Origin: Sthenelais limicola
Taxonomy: Eukaryota; Annelida; Polychaeta; Phyllodocida; Sigalionidae
Assembly: GCA_942159475.1 (NCBI GenBank)
Contig: OW804097.1
Span: 53,898,986-53,962,985 of the forward strand
DNA: 64,000 bases
Reading direction: 5' to 3'
Shown: piece by piece, positions 1 through 11,329 of the stretch
Layout: each line of letters opens with the position of its first letter
Position numbering within the stretch: the stretch's first letter is position 1
The notes under the pieces: model-generated
Told to the model about the DNA's origin: nothing
Seen by the model: the letters and a program-made list of their open reading frames with translations, nothing else
Databases searched by the model: none
Translations under genes and position numbers: made by a program

Positions 1-229
1 ACTATGATATTATGTATAAAAAATTAACCCATTAGGCCTACCATGTCAACCCTTAATTGTATTGTGAACATTTTAAAGGAATATTTGACCAACAGAAAGC
101 AGAGAACGGTTTTAAATGGTGTAACATCTGAGCCTCTATAGACATAAATATGGGAGTACCTCAAGGAAGCTTGGTAGGACCACTTATGTTCATCATCTAT
201 GTAAATGACTTACCCTCGTGCATAAATAA
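1..229 (+). pseudogene. LINE reverse transcriptase fragment, 5' part
   Basis: Remnant of a non-LTR retrotransposon reverse transcriptase. The frame around 150-229 carries the RT core motif GVPQGS followed by GPLMFIIYVNDLPSC, the usual sequence just before the catalytic YADD box. Upstream (about 75-140) YLTNRKQRTVLNG-like sequence lies in another frame, so at least one frameshift is present. The coding sequence stops abruptly at 229 and resumes at about 5,092 with the YADDT box, showing that the same element was split by an insertion. The clade (Jockey or CR1-like) is an inference. The fragment is not functional. Confidence 0.8.
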
Positions 230-803
230 TATTGATTCTGATTTAAATTTATTGATTCTGATTTTAATTTGTCAATTGCAACCCCCCCCCCCCCGACCCC
301 CGGGGAAGTGGGGGAATGGTAGGGGAATGTCTGAGAAAACATTCCTCCACCCAGGCGGAGATTTCCCTTAGTTTACAGCAATATCAACTGGATGGGTGGG
401 GGAATGTCCGCCAATGCTCATTTTATACCGTGATTCCCAAGAGAGGAATAGCATTGTATTAAATATATCACAAATAGATGGGATAATGATTTCAATTAAA
501 TATGAGATCATTATTATCATTATTATTATTATTATACAACTTTTATTCAATAAACATATACATAGTGTAAATAAAGAATAGGGCCATAGCTCCCTCTCCA
601 CTGGAGATCTACTAGGTAGCCCTTAAACTAAACATTGATGAGGTTTACATGAGATCGGAAAAATAAATAAATGTATTAGAGAGTAATCAAATATTGTCAG
701 TGTCAATTTTCCTTTTTATTAGCATGTCCGATGTATTACTCCTTATGTGTTGTAGGTTGTTTCTGAGTCTTCTGAACTGTTACTTTTCTGATTCCCATGA
801 TAT

Positions 804-1012
804 CCACTTAATTAATAGCCTAATTACGACATTGAGGGAGGAAAGGCTCCGTACATGAGGCATGTAAATTTCCCAAACTTTCCACGCAGCTTACTTTGGC
901 TTCAAGTGAGGTTACCACGGCCTTCGTTTTCCTCGAATTTTTTTTGCAAGGACAGTAGAAGCGAATCTGTTTAAATTACCGTAATCTGCCCGCTCTCTCT
1001 GCTTAGACCAAC
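804..1012. repeat. Dispersed repeat, copy 1
   Basis: About 200 bp beginning TATCCACTTAATTAATAGCC and ending near CTGCCCGCTC. It recurs as a diverged direct copy at 3,007-3,207, with small indels such as loss of CAGCTTACTTTGG. Both copies lie in the 4.85 kb insertion, indicating internal duplication or a shared module. Confidence 0.8.
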
Positions 1013-1646
1013 TTCCTAGACATCCCTTTTCGGGGTTAGTTCTGTCGGGCCAAGCTATACAATTCATTTACATAGTTTTCATTCCTGTTTGATAGGTATC
1101 AATATACAACAATATATACATGTCCTTTAGGAGGGATTCATTTATGTTTATAAGTGACTAATTAACATAGTTTGGTCTGTACAATGATGGTGTTATATTG
1201 GTAATTGACTTCACTGTGCCACTCAGACTTATGTGGAGTGTTAGTATCGTCTATGAGGTAATTGCATATAGTGAAAAAGAAAAATATACAATAATACAGA
1301 AAAGATAAGAGCAAAAAATAAAATAAAAGAACAGAGGAGTAAAAAACCAAGGACGTAGTATGTATGAGGATAAGATGATGATAATGGTAGTGATTGGCTT
1401 AGTTAATGGTATTACAATATACTTCTACACTTGCCACTCAGACCTTTCGGTGGAGTGATTGTGTAATTGTGTTTGTTATAACTAGAGTTTGCATTTGACG
1501 TACCAGTATGTTTGAGAATTATTTGAGAATTTAAGAAAGACATTACTTTTTATTTACCATTATTTATGCTGGGGTAGAGATTAGAATGGTTTTATTTTTT
1601 AACTTGTTAAATGAGCAGTGTGTTTAGCCATTCTTTTTTATTCGTT

Positions 1647-2651
1647 TTAAAAGCCTCCTATATTTCTTTGTCTGGGCAATAGTTCATTCCATGCATTAGC
1701 ACATTTAACTTGCACAGTTTTTTCACCCAATTTTGATCTGTATCTAGGAATTGTCAGGTTAGGGCCAGCATTGTGTCTGGTCTCCCTGTTTGGATTGTTT
1801 CTAAATTGAGGGTTTTCTTTTCTTTTGTATGCCAGGTGTCTTAGATGTGTAATTCTTCTATTATGTAGGTATGATATTTTAGCTGTGTTGTGTAGGTCAT
1901 TTATATGGGTGTCATAGGGCATGTTTAGGATTAGTCTTAGTGCTCTGTTTTGTAGTTTTTGTAATTTGTCTGTTAGAGGCTTGTGTGTATTGTGAATTAT
2001 TATATCTCCATAATCAAAGAAAGGCAATATTTTGGTTTTGTATATCTTCTTTGCTGTGTCAATGTTGATATATTTTCTTATTTTGTGCAGCTGATATATT
2101 TTGTGTGTGATGGTCTTGATTGAATGTTGAAGTTGTGCTTGGTAATTTAGTTTGTGATCGATTATAAAACCTAGATACTTGTATGTTTTTGTGGGCTTAA
2201 GTGGAGTGTTAACATAGTTTATATTCTTGTTCTTTATTTGGGTTTCAGTGTTCCTTTTCCTGGAAAGATACATAGTATTTGACTTGTCTACATTTACAAG
2301 AAAAAGGTTATTTGAACACCATTTTTGCAGGTTATCAATTGATTTTTGCATTTCTTGGTATATACGGTCTAGGTTTTTCCCATGTATGTATAGAATGGTA
2401 TCGTCTGCATATAGGGATAGGTTGCAGTTTGTAATATATGATTTTAAGTCATTAATAAAAATAATAAACATTAATGGTCCTAAAATAGAACCTTGGGGTA
2501 CTCCTGTTTTGGTTGACATTTCTTGCGAGGACTTACATTGTATTATTGGGCGACGCAACTTTGATATTAGGCGACGCAACTTAAATTGTGCCAGCCTATT
2601 TGGCGACGCAACGTTGTCGTCATAGAGACATTCCCTAGCAACATGCCTCAC
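1647..2651 (-). pseudogene. 5'-truncated LINE reverse transcriptase ORF
   Basis: A 334-codon open frame with clear LINE reverse transcriptase features: GVPQGSILGPLMFIIFINDL, then LYADDTILY (catalytic YADD), then the thumb region WCSNNLFLVNVDKS and YKYLGFIIDHKLNY, and a C-terminal tail ending in the ANAWNELLP-type motif common to these elements. Only RT domains 3-7 and the tail remain. The first about 35 codons (2,545-2,651) are not RT but read through a GACGCAAC-type repeat, so the true element starts near 2,545. Fusion to that repeat makes a spurious start. Endonuclease and ORF1 are absent. The element sits inside the 230-5,080 insertion and is oriented opposite to the outer LINE. The intact frame suggests it is younger than its host element. 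Confidence 0.85.
2545..2650. repeat. GACGCAAC-rich repeat, copy 1
   Basis: Contains GGCGACGCAAC three times at about 30-bp spacing, then CATAGAGACATTCCCTAGCA. A diverged copy lies at 3,222-3,330, and the same GACGCAA motif recurs at 45,653-45,704 in an intron of the EF-hand gene. This is a family of short modules spread across the locus. Confidence 0.7.
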
Positions 2652-3006
2652 AGTAAGCGCACATCATAGGGCAGAGGAAAAATCCCTGCAAGGGACGGAG
2701 GAAGAGGGGAAAGGGGTTTGTTTCATGACTATAAACTACATGCTGAGAATTACTACCCATTTTTTCACAAGACTTTATAATTTTGTGTGATGTGAACAGG
2801 GGAGGGTGGGGAAGGGAGACGCTGCCTAGCAACACATGGCTCGCATAGTTTATCCACTCTTCTTCTTCCCATAAAGGAGTGGGTATTTTAGTGTGGACTA
2901 CTCGACCTACTGTTTATTTAAGTTCAACATGGGGGAAGGGAGATGAAGGAAGAGGGGATGTGTGTCCACTGCTTTTCTGCATGCTAAGCATTATTCATAT
3001 CTATTA

Positions 3007-3207
3007 GTATCCGCTTAATTAATAGCCTAATTATGACATCGAGGGAGGAAAGGCTCTGTACATGAGCCATGTAAAATTTCCAAACTTTCCAAGGCTTCAA
3101 GTGAGGTTACCATGGCCTTCTTTTTTCCCGATTAATTTTTGCCAGGAAGGTAGAAGCGAATCTATTTAAATTACCGTAATCTGCCCGCTCCCTCTGCTTT
3201 GACCCAT
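3007..3207. repeat. Dispersed repeat, copy 2
   Basis: Diverged direct copy of 804-1,012, beginning TATCCGCTTAATTAATAGCC. It is followed within 20 bp by the second copy of the GACGCAAC repeat, so the two repeats form one larger unit. Confidence 0.8.
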
Positions 3208-3221
3208 TTACATTCTATTAT

Positions 3222-3330
3222 TTGATGACGCAACATTGATATTTCGCCGACGCAACTTAAATGCGCCCGCCTATTTGGTGACGCAACGTCGTCGGCATAG
3301 AAACACTCCCTAGCAACATGCCTAACACCG
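3222..3330. repeat. GACGCAAC-rich repeat, copy 2
   Basis: Second copy of the module at 2,545-2,650: three GACGCAAC motifs followed by CATAGAAACACTCCCTAGCA. Gene-like frames over this stretch are shadows. Confidence 0.7.
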
Positions 3331-3619
3331 TTGTCCACTGTCATGATGAAAGATGGAGTGGTGGGGAACTTCGGAGGGGAATCGAGAAAGAAGGGGATAG
3401 GAAGGGGGAATTTGTCCAGTGTTTTCCTGCACGCTATAGTTAGGCATTATTTATTCGAATTTCTTACTTATTTACTTACTTATTTATGCCAAATTATGGG
3501 GTGAAATGTGTGATGTGAACAGGGGAGGTGGGGAATTTAGTCCACTGCTTTCCCACATGTTAAGCATCAGGCCTATTTATTCAAATTTCTGATTTTATGT
3601 ATAGGCTACAAATAATCAT

Positions 3620-4115
3620 AGGGTGACAGGTGGGATGGAAACAGGGAAAGGAGGAGAACAAGGGAGATGGAGAAGGAGGAGGGAGGAGATGGAGGAACGG
3701 GGCAGAGCATAGGAAGAGGGAGGTGGGAGGTGGGATCGAGGGGTTTCTGTGTCACCTTTGGAAATTACCTGTTTCGAGTTTCTTAGTTCATAATCAATCA
3801 ATTTATGGAGTGAAACATGTGATGTCCACAGTTGGAGGGTGGGCAAGGGAGAGGGAGAAAACATGGCCATGGGATGTCTACCCGGTGATAAACGGGGGCA
3901 GCTAGTTATATACTATTTATTCGAATTTCTGACCTTGAAATCGGGGAAAGGAGAAGAACAAGGGAGAAGGGGGAGGGATGAAATGGAGAAGGGGAGGGAT
4001 GAGATGGAGGAAGGGGTGGGGAGGGAACGGGGGAGATGGGGAAGGGGGAGAAATGGAGGGGGAAGGTGCTAGGAAGAGGCAGAGAAGGAAAGGTGTTACC
4101 TCTTGAAAGTTTTGA
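3620..4115. repeat. Purine-rich low-complexity tract
   Basis: A long run dominated by GGGA, GGAG and GAGA words on the plus strand. Frames on both strands here translate to Pro/Ser- or Gly/Glu/Arg-rich low-complexity sequence and are not genes. Confidence 0.85.
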
Positions 4116-5080
4116 ACACTTACACTTAGTTTTTCCACTGTCATGAGGTGAGATGGAGAGGTGCACAGGAACTTCGGAGGGGGAGGGGATTGCTTACGGA
4201 AATTTCATTTTAAATATTTGGCAGGAGAGAGGGGAAGGGAAAGGGTTTCTTATTTGCACTATACACTGTACTTTCCACCCTGTACAGTCATTTTTGACAG
4301 CATGTACAACTAGATGGTAAGATGCACTGGCTAAGAGAATCAACCCCTAACTAAACACAGTGTTTTGGACAGGAGCTACAGAGGCATACTGTATAGAAAC
4401 TGCAACCACTATCTATACATGTGTGGACAGCAACTACCTCATATATATAGTGTTTCAAGAGTTCCATGTCTGAACATGACTTGCTGAACTAAATGGGGAA
4501 CTATATTCTAAGTGTCATGTTTGAACTATACAGGCTGCAACCACCCTCTATATAGTGTTTCAATAGAGTCAGGCCTGAACATGACATGCTTAACATGATG
4601 GGGTTCTCTAATTCGAGTGTACCCTATACTAGAAATGTCAAGATCCTTTAGTGTTGGGGGTAGAGTCAGGGTAGGGGTTAGGGATGGGGGTAGAGGGAGG
4701 GCTTATGGGAGGTGGTTATTGAGGGGATTGGGGTTGGGGGCGAGGTGGTGGTGGCTGGGGTATATGTCAAAAGTCTCCTGTAGATTTTAGATATTTCTAG
4801 CTGAAATTCATCTATGTGCATCGTTGTAGGTCCATAAGAGTTAGTATCCAAGGTTTTAATGCGTTCATGTTTTGTCATAGGCTTGATAGACATACAGATC
4901 CATATAATTGAATTGACCCTTATATTTTTGCAATAATAGTTTCTGTGCCCCAGGGGGGGGGGGGGGGCATTTACAAGAATTTCTTGCCCTGGGGGGTCAG
5001 GGATTTCATCAAATATCCCAAAAGGCCAAGGACATTCCCCCACATCCCCAGGGGTGGGGGGTTTGGGTTGCAATTGACAA

Positions 5081-5815
5081 GTGCATAAATATTACGATGT
5101 ACCGATACGCAGACGATACAGCTGCCAGCGTGACTGGCCACTGTGTAAAGATTGTAGAAGGGTATCACAGCAAGTGGCAAATGAGGTGCAAAGATGGATG
5201 AGTTTTAATAAGTTGAAGATTAATGTGAAAAAATGCCTATATCAATTAATAGGCAGCAAGAGAAAATTAAAAAAGATTAACCAGAACGATCTAAGTCCTA
5301 TTTATATTGAGGGAAACAAAATCAAAAGAGTGTCTAATGTAAAATATCTAGGATATGAGGAAAATGAGAATCTGAGTTTTGATCAACATTTTTCAAAATA
5401 AAAATTTGGAATTCAGTCCAAGCTAGATAAACCAACTATCTCGCCTAAGATTTTTTAAAGATAAAAACATTACGGTACAATGAAAATTGTCAAAGCTCAA
5501 ATTCTTTCTCTAGCAGAATATAGTCTGATGTTTCTCAACCTAGCTAGCAACTGTACAATAAGAAAATTGCAAAATGGGGTAAATCAAGGTATAAGACTCA
5601 TAAATCCTTATAACAATGATCCGATTGCAGATATTATGGAGAATCTCAACATTATATCGCTTGAAAAAAGAGGCTGCCTCTCTTTTGTAGGTTTAATGTT
5701 TAATCTAAAGGATATTATTGAGAATGCACGTAAAATGCGTGCGCACATTTATCCATATAATATACAGGAAGAGCGATTTCTACGAAAAGAGGTACAAAAG
5801 AGGGGTTTCTTTGTC
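5081..5815 (+). pseudogene. LINE reverse transcriptase fragment, 3' part
   Basis: Continuation of the plus-strand LINE begun at 1-229. It begins with the duplicated target GTGCATAAATA, then RYADDT (about 5,105-5,122), the catalytic box. A frameshift follows, then a segment like the RT thumb (NKLKINVKKC and VKYLG, 5,190-5,350). A further frame change leads to the 5,480-5,815 frame with sequence typical of the region downstream of RT (KAQILSLAEYS, ENLNIISLEKR). At least two frame breaks are visible. Beyond 5,815 the sequence passes into a purine-rich low-complexity tract. Confidence 0.75.
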
Positions 5816-5879
5816 TCACATGTTCTCGGAATTTGTTGTTTTACAATCTGTTTTTTGTGTCTGTACAGGTCCGTTGACC

Positions 5880-6160
5880 CTGTGTGGAGGACATTGTGGA
5901 GGAAGAGGGGGGGAATTGGAGATGGGGTTGGGAGAGAAAAACAGGTATGAAAGGGAGGGGGAGGGAAAGAAGAGGGGGAGGGAAAAGAGGGGAAGGGAGA
6001 GAGGGGAAGGGAGAGAGGGGAAGGAGATAAAGCGGGGAGGGGGAGCATGAGGAAGAGGGGAGGGAGAGGGGGGAATCAGAGATGGGGTTGGGAGAGAGAA
6101 ACAGGTATGAAACACAGAGAAGAGGGAGAGGGGGAAGTGTGGGGAGAGAGGGTGACCGTC
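5880..6160. repeat. Purine-rich GGGAGAG tract
   Basis: Imperfect repeats of GGGAGAGAGGGGAAG, with a duplicated block GATGGGGTTGGGAGAGA at about 5,921 and 6,081. It follows the 3' part of the outer LINE. The frames over it are compositional artefacts. Confidence 0.85.
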
Positions 6161-6406
6161 CGGAGTACTTTGCTAGTACATATATATGACAAGTGTAAGT
6201 AGCATATAAAAAGTAGGCAAGAAGCATGGCATTACACATACATGAAAAAAATACATGTATTTAGGGAGTTTTGATCTTACTGCATCAGAAAATGCACAAT
6301 TGCTAGCATTACAGATTTAGTAAACTAGGCTTTATTAAGATGAAAAAAATAAATATTAGGTAGGCTATATATCACCACCAGTGATAAACTATGGTGTTGA
6401 TAGTAT

Positions 6407-6681
6407 TGTTACAGAATCGCTATAATTGGGGAATCGTTTTTATATGAATCGCATGTTAACTTTTCTTATGACTGATGAATGTTGTGCTTCGTTCAGATTC
6501 ACTACCAGAATTGCCCCGATTTGTTATGTCTTGTATGTCATATAATGTATCCTTCAAAATTTGCTTAACGATTTGCCAAGTCTGACCTGCTTTAGGTCTG
6601 TGTTTTGTGTATAAATAGAGAGCAAATTGAATATGTCATCATTAATAAACCTGGTGTTACTCTAACACCTTGTTTGTTACA
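6407..6681 (+). mobile_element. LTR of a Gypsy-type retrotransposon
   Basis: A 275-bp segment bounded by TGTTAC and GTTACA, the short inverted ends typical of Gypsy LTRs. It contains TATAAATA at 6,610-6,617 and AATAAA at 6,644-6,649, both reading on the plus strand, which fixes the orientation. About 120 bp of leader follows (to about 6,800) and matches the leader after the second LTR copy at 17,178-17,291. The neighbouring gag-pol remnant reads on the opposite strand, so this LTR is not in its normal relation to it. Confidence 0.75.
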
Positions 6682-6834
6682 CTCCTTCATCACTTAAGAG
6701 CACCTCTAGTCGAATAAGTCAGACCTAGTCGATTAAGGAATATTAGATAAGACGATTCAGATCTACTAGACCACCAGATTCAGATCCACGAGACCTACAG
6801 ATTCTGAAGTGAACCTCATTCCAGGGCATGTTTA

Positions 6835-7310
6835 CTTCCCTTCCTAGGGCCAGGAAATTTGGGGTGAATCCTGTGGTGGCATGCACTGAAGCACAACACG
6901 CTGCAGTCACTAAGGAGATCCACTAGTCCCAGTCGCTATGTTGTTCATCCACATCATGCAATCATTTTGAGCATCGTAAGATTAAATCTCTCTGTCTGAC
7001 CATCGGCCTGAGCATAATAGGGGCATGTTCTGCTCTTCCAAATTCCCAGAAGTTTGGCCACTTCTTGGAATAGGGTTGACTCAAAGTTCCTTCCCTGGTC
7101 TGAGTGCCAAACCAAAGGTGTTCCGAATCTGCAGATCACTTCACTCACTAATACTCCTGCTACCGTTTTTGCAGTAAAGTCTTTCAGGACGAATCCCTCT
7201 GTCCACTTGGAGAAGTGGTCTGTGATGACCAGTATGTAGTGATTTCCCCTTTCAGTCTCTGGAAATGGTCCAGTAATGTCCATTGCGAACTCTTCCCATG
7301 GTCCCTTCAG
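6835..7310 (-). pseudogene. Gypsy integrase fragment
   Basis: The frame at 6,954-7,283 encodes an integrase catalytic core: MDITGPFP (first Asp), HSDQGRNFES (second Asp) and, about 35 residues on, DGQTERFN (the Glu of the DDE triad). After a TGA at about 6,954 the protein can still be followed in another frame to about 6,835 (TGFTPNFLALGRE). A frameshift near 7,310 separates it from the upstream pol frame. This is a relic, not an active gene. Confidence 0.85.
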
Positions 7311-8719
7311 GGGCCTCTCTCCCAGCTTCGTTCTCTCTTTTTCTTATGTCCTGGACTTCTCTTTTGTTGGCGGGGTAAACATGTAGCCACGCATAATGCA
7401 GTATCTTTAGACATAGTGGGCCAGTAAGCAGATCGTTTTAGCTTACTGAGTGTCTTGTCTCGCCCTAGATGTCCTCCTAAGGGCCCTTCATGCATCTGCT
7501 CCATGTACTCCTCTCTTGCTAGTTTTGGTATGTAGACTTTCCATTCTCTCCCTCCCGAAGCAGACCATCTCCAGCATCCCACAAGTTTTTGATGGATGGC
7601 TAGTGACTGATAATTCTGCAAGCACCAGTTCCAATCATTACTGGGCAGTCTGTCTTTTTCAGTAGGGCATTCCTCTTCCTCCACTGCTTTTCTAAATAGG
7701 ACACACAGCGCATCTTCCTCCTGTTGTTCAGCCAGCCATTGTTGGCCTACGTCCCATACTATAGTTCTCACTCTGACAGTCGCACCAGGTTCTTCTTCCC
7801 CTTCTTCTTCATCCACCCTCTTACACTGACCACACGGAATTCGGGAAAGCCCATCAGCATTTCCATGGCGTTTCCCCGGCCGATGTTCCACTGTAAACAT
7901 GTATGAAGCAAGTTCCTCCAACCATCTAGCTAGTTGTCCCTCTGGTTCCTTCAGTTCCAGTAGCCATTTGAGTGCACTGTGATCCATTCTCACCGTGAAG
8001 TGGGATCCTACTAGATATGATCGGTATCTTCTTACCCCAAATATGATTCCCAGTAGTTCTTTTCTGGTCACACAGTAGTTCTTTTCTGGTTTATTCAAGG
8101 ATCGGCTTGCGAATCCTAGAACCCTCTCTCTTCCTTCTATTGACTGGGATAACACCGCCCCTAAACCATGATTTGAAGCATCTGTGTCGAGAATCATTGG
8201 TATATCAGCATCAGGGAAAGCTAACACAGGAGCGTCGCATAATCGTGTTGTTAATACTGTCATTGCTTCCTGACACTCATCACTCCAATTGAACACATGG
8301 TCTTTCTTTGTCTGTTCAAACAGCGGGCTGGCAATACTAGCAAAGTCTTTGACAAACGATTTGTAGTAGGAGCAGAATCCCAAGAAGCTTCTCACCGCTT
8401 CTTTTGTAGCTGGTGTCAGCCACGAACATACTGCTTCAATTTTAGATAGGTCAGTGGAGACTCCTTCCCCAGACACCAAGTGTCCTAGAAACGCCACTGA
8501 TGAGCGGAACAACTGGCATTTGCTTGGTTTGATCACTAGTCCAGCTTTGGAGATTCTGTCTAAGACTGTTGCTACTCTATCTGCATACTCCCCAGCATCT
8601 TTCCCAAAGATGATTACATCGTCTAAGTATACCAGGCACTGGTGCTCTACAAGTCCTGTTAGCACAATGTCCATGAGTCGTTCAAAAGTTGATGGTGCGT
8701 TGACTAGCCCGAATGGCAT
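7307..8719 (-). pseudogene. Gypsy RT (C-terminal half), RNase H and integrase zinc domain
   Basis: An open frame of 470 codons. Order: MPFGLVNAPSTFE (RT box), VYLDDVIIF (catalytic YLDD), FLGHLVSGEG; RNase H with LDTDASNHGLGAVLSQ and MDHSALKWLLE; NADGLSRIPC linker; then an HHCC-like zinc-binding segment (GGHLGRDKT, CVATC) at the integrase N-terminus. The frame ends in frameshifted sequence at 7,307. The frame start at 8,719 is not a real start: the upstream RT half is at 8,723-8,981 in another frame, with part of RT deleted between them. Confidence 0.9.
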
Positions 8720-8722
8720 TAG

Positions 8723-8981
8723 CCACTGGCCAGATCTAGTGTGGTGAATACTTTTGCCCCTTTCTCATATCCAACGTGTCATCCATCCGTGGTAGGGGGT
8801 ACGCATCTTTCTTTGTGATTTTGTTCAGGTTCCTATAGTCGATACAGAACCTCCAGCCTCCGTCTTTCTTCTTTACCAACACTACAGGTGATGCCCATGG
8901 CCCACTGGCTGGTTCAATTATTCCCCCTTCTACCATTTGCTCCAATTCTTCCTCTACTACCTGTCTTCGATGAATTGGCAC
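8723..8981 (-). pseudogene. Gypsy RT N-terminal fragment
   Basis: Encodes the start of reverse transcriptase: [36 protein letters not shown] and [11 protein letters not shown]. The frame then shifts, and [11 protein letters not shown] is read in a different frame up to about 8,723. The roughly 25-30 residues normally found between that motif and MPFGL are missing, so a small deletion has removed part of the palm in addition to the frameshift. Confidence 0.85.
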
Positions 8982-9468
8982 TCTCCTGGGTTTACACCTG
9001 ACTGGGGATTGTGATCCTGTCTGAATTTTGTGTTTCGCCAGGCCTGTTCTACCTAGCTCTTCCCCTTCCAGAAAGAAGATGTGAGAGAATTGTCACTATG
9101 ATCCCCCACAATCTGCCTATCTGTCTGCTCCCAGAGTCGCTCTATGAGTAGGCTATATTGTTCTGTAGTACGTTCTACTGAGTATCTTCCACTGATAGTC
9201 AGGCACTCTCCCTCTGTCCACCAGGCGATCTTACTTCCTCGAGGTATTCTTACATCTTCATTACTCCCATTCAGACTCCTCCTGGGCTGGTAGCATTGTG
9301 GACTGATCGTGCAACTCTCAGGTCTGGTACCAGTCCACTGTCCTCTATTATCATAAGCCTTTCCAGTCCATCAGTTGGATTAGGGATTCCCTCCTGGGTG
9401 ATTCCCAACAATGCTCTACTTCCTGCCTTGATAGTGGTTTCTTTAGTCACATAGGCATATCCTTCTAG

Positions 9469-9921
9469 TCATTCTGGTAGCATAGTCTCTTCTGTCTCCA
9501 GCCACATCAGCCCACTTGCTGTGTCCAGCTGTCCTTTGCGAGCTCTGATGACGTCCATCCCCAGGTCCAGCTTCGCCACTATAATGTTCATATGAAGTGT
9601 TATCGATGTAAAGTTAACTTCTACTTCTGTCTCTCCCAACACATCCACCAGCATTCCTCCAGCCCCTGTGATTCTCATATATGAGAATGCCTTTAATGGT
9701 GGCGGATTCTTTATCTGCTGCCACGCCTCTTTACTGATTATTGTGGTACATGCTCCTGTGTTGACCAACCACTGAATTAGTACTCCCTGACACCACCCAT
9801 CAATCACCACTCCTGCTGTGGATGGATCCCATCTCCCCTGAATCGCTGTCCATCCTTTCCTTTCGCCGGTTAGTCGCTGAGCAGCCTGATCCCGGCTTAT
9901 CGCTGCCCGGGCCCTGGTCAT
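9469..9921 (-). pseudogene. Gypsy aspartic protease fragment
   Basis: A 150-codon frame with a retropepsin-like segment. The active-site motif normally reads DTG(A/S), but here it reads LVNTGACTTIIS, so the catalytic aspartate is asparagine. The C-terminal part keeps the usual LGMDVI pattern. The sequence between 8,982 and 9,468 holds the protease-RT linker in broken frames. Confidence 0.75.
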
Positions 9922-9924
9922 TTC

Positions 9925-10204
9925 CCGCTTCAGGGGTTTGGGTCACTGGACGATTTGGGCATTCTCTTTTAAAGTGTCCAAATTCTCAGCACTGGAAGCA
10001 CCCCCGATTGCTAGGAGTGACTCTGTTCGTGGTCTCCAGTTTCTCCAGCTTCTCCAGGATTTTGCTGAACACCTCCTCCATCTGACTGGGCCCTTTCTCT
10101 TGAGTGGTCACTCTTATCTGACCTTTAGGAGTGGCGAATCGGTCTTTCTCTGCTTGGTTGAATGCTTCAGCATGTAGAGCGGCTGCCCTGGCTTCTGCAA
10201 ATGT
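9925..10204 (-). pseudogene. Gypsy gag, C-terminal part
   Basis: Encodes AEARAAALHAEAFNQAEKD, a coiled segment (EEVFSKILEKLEKLE), and a CX2CX4HX4C zinc knuckle (CFQC, then GHFKREC). The codon after CFQC is TGA, so the nucleocapsid knuckle itself carries a stop. Gag resumes upstream at 17,059-17,175 beyond the 6.85 kb insertion, and the two parts join in frame once the insertion and one ATGT copy are discounted. Confidence 0.8.
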
Positions 10205-10459
10205 CGTGGGGTCAGAACCAAAAGGTCGTATATAGCATTTTTGCATAATTTCACTTTTTCTCATGGGGTGAATAACCATTTCATTCCGCAAATTTTGATC
10301 TAGTCTTCATAAACATTTGATGATTATTAATGATTTTAGGCACAAAACAAAAACATCTTATCTCAATGCCAGCAAAAATTGTTTGAGCTAAAACCTCTTA
10401 GATCCAAATACAACCTTTGGCCAAGGAGTTATTTTCATTTATATGTTGATATGATTACT

Positions 10460-10930
10460 GCCTAAATGATGTATCTCTACTTGAGATATTTTGGCATTGA
10501 CAATATTCTAATATTTCTTTAAATATAAGGAGCAAAATATTGTATCTCTCTCTACGCCGTTTTGGCAAAAATGTTTGTGAGTGATTGATGGGAAATTTTA
10601 AGAGCCAAAAGGTTGTAATTCCAGATAAGTCATTTTGGCAATGATAATAATCATAGTTCCTGTGGAAGAAATAATAACAAGAAGGGCGTATTTGAATATA
10701 CCACCTTTTGGCAAATATAATATTCAGCAAAATCCACTCAAAATCACAATGCCATAGGACGTATCTGAAGATACATCCTTTTGGCAAAACTTATATTCAG
10801 AGATGTCAAAAATAATCCAAGTGCTTGAGGAAGTATCTCAAGATAAGTCCATTTGATAAAACTATTATTCTGGGGAATCCTAAAAAATTTCGGCACCAAA
10901 AGACGTATCTCAAGATAAGTCCTTTTAGCA
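10460..10930. repeat. Left subterminal array, about 73-bp period
   Basis: Seven degenerate copies of a motif like GTATCTCAAGATAAGTCC followed by TTTTGGCA start near 10,467, 10,538, 10,612, 10,685, 10,759, 10,830 and 10,903. The spacings are 71-74 bp, the same period as the array near the other end of the element. Confidence 0.75.
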
Positions 10931-11329
10931 CTAGCATATTTATAGGCCATTTGTGTTAAATTTTTATCAATTTTCCTCTTTTGAAGGCCCATTATTATTC
11001 AAATGGAACGAATTGCATTCCTTAATTCTTTCAACAAGCACAATTCATGAACTTGGGTGACAATGGAGCCCCTCAATGAAATATCAAGAAAGAAAATGAG
11101 GAAACCCCTATTGAAAAGTGTCCAATGTGACATTTTCCAAGGTTTTATTAATAAACTATGATACTAATTTATTACTGACTCAATATAAGATGTCTTTTAT
11201 AAGAGTCTTCGGGGATGCATATTTTGATACAAAGATTGTGCAGATCGCATTTATAGTTCGTGAATTATAACCAAAATACTTTAAAAAAAAACATACTTGG
11301 TTTTCGTGACACCATTCCTTGAGGGTGCT

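Larger units (their letters stand above)
230..5080. mobile_element. 4.85 kb inverted-repeat element inserted in a LINE
   Basis: The two LINE halves are separated by 4,851 bp flanked by an 11-bp direct repeat GTGCATAAATA (219-229 and 5,081-5,091), a convincing target-site duplication because removing the insert and one copy restores the reverse transcriptase frame across the join. Near both ends lies the inverted repeat TTGTCAATTGCAACCC (269-284; complement at 5,065-5,080), followed inward by C/G runs and a GTGGGGGAATG-type motif on each side. About 40 bp containing a 20-bp direct duplication lie between the left target copy and the left inverted repeat. No transposase is visible, so the element is probably non-autonomous. 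An 11-bp duplication would suit a Mutator-like element, but that is inference. Confidence 0.7.

Noticed and set aside
2227..2625. 132-codon plus-strand frame
   Set aside because: Shadow of the minus-strand LINE reverse transcriptase.
3616..4166. Several overlapping open frames on both strands
   Set aside because: They translate a purine-rich tract into Pro/Ser or Gly/Glu/Arg low-complexity sequence; no gene signal.
5718..6239. Open frames of 99-132 codons on both strands
   Set aside because: They run through the GGGAGAG tract at 5,880-6,160 and reflect composition only.
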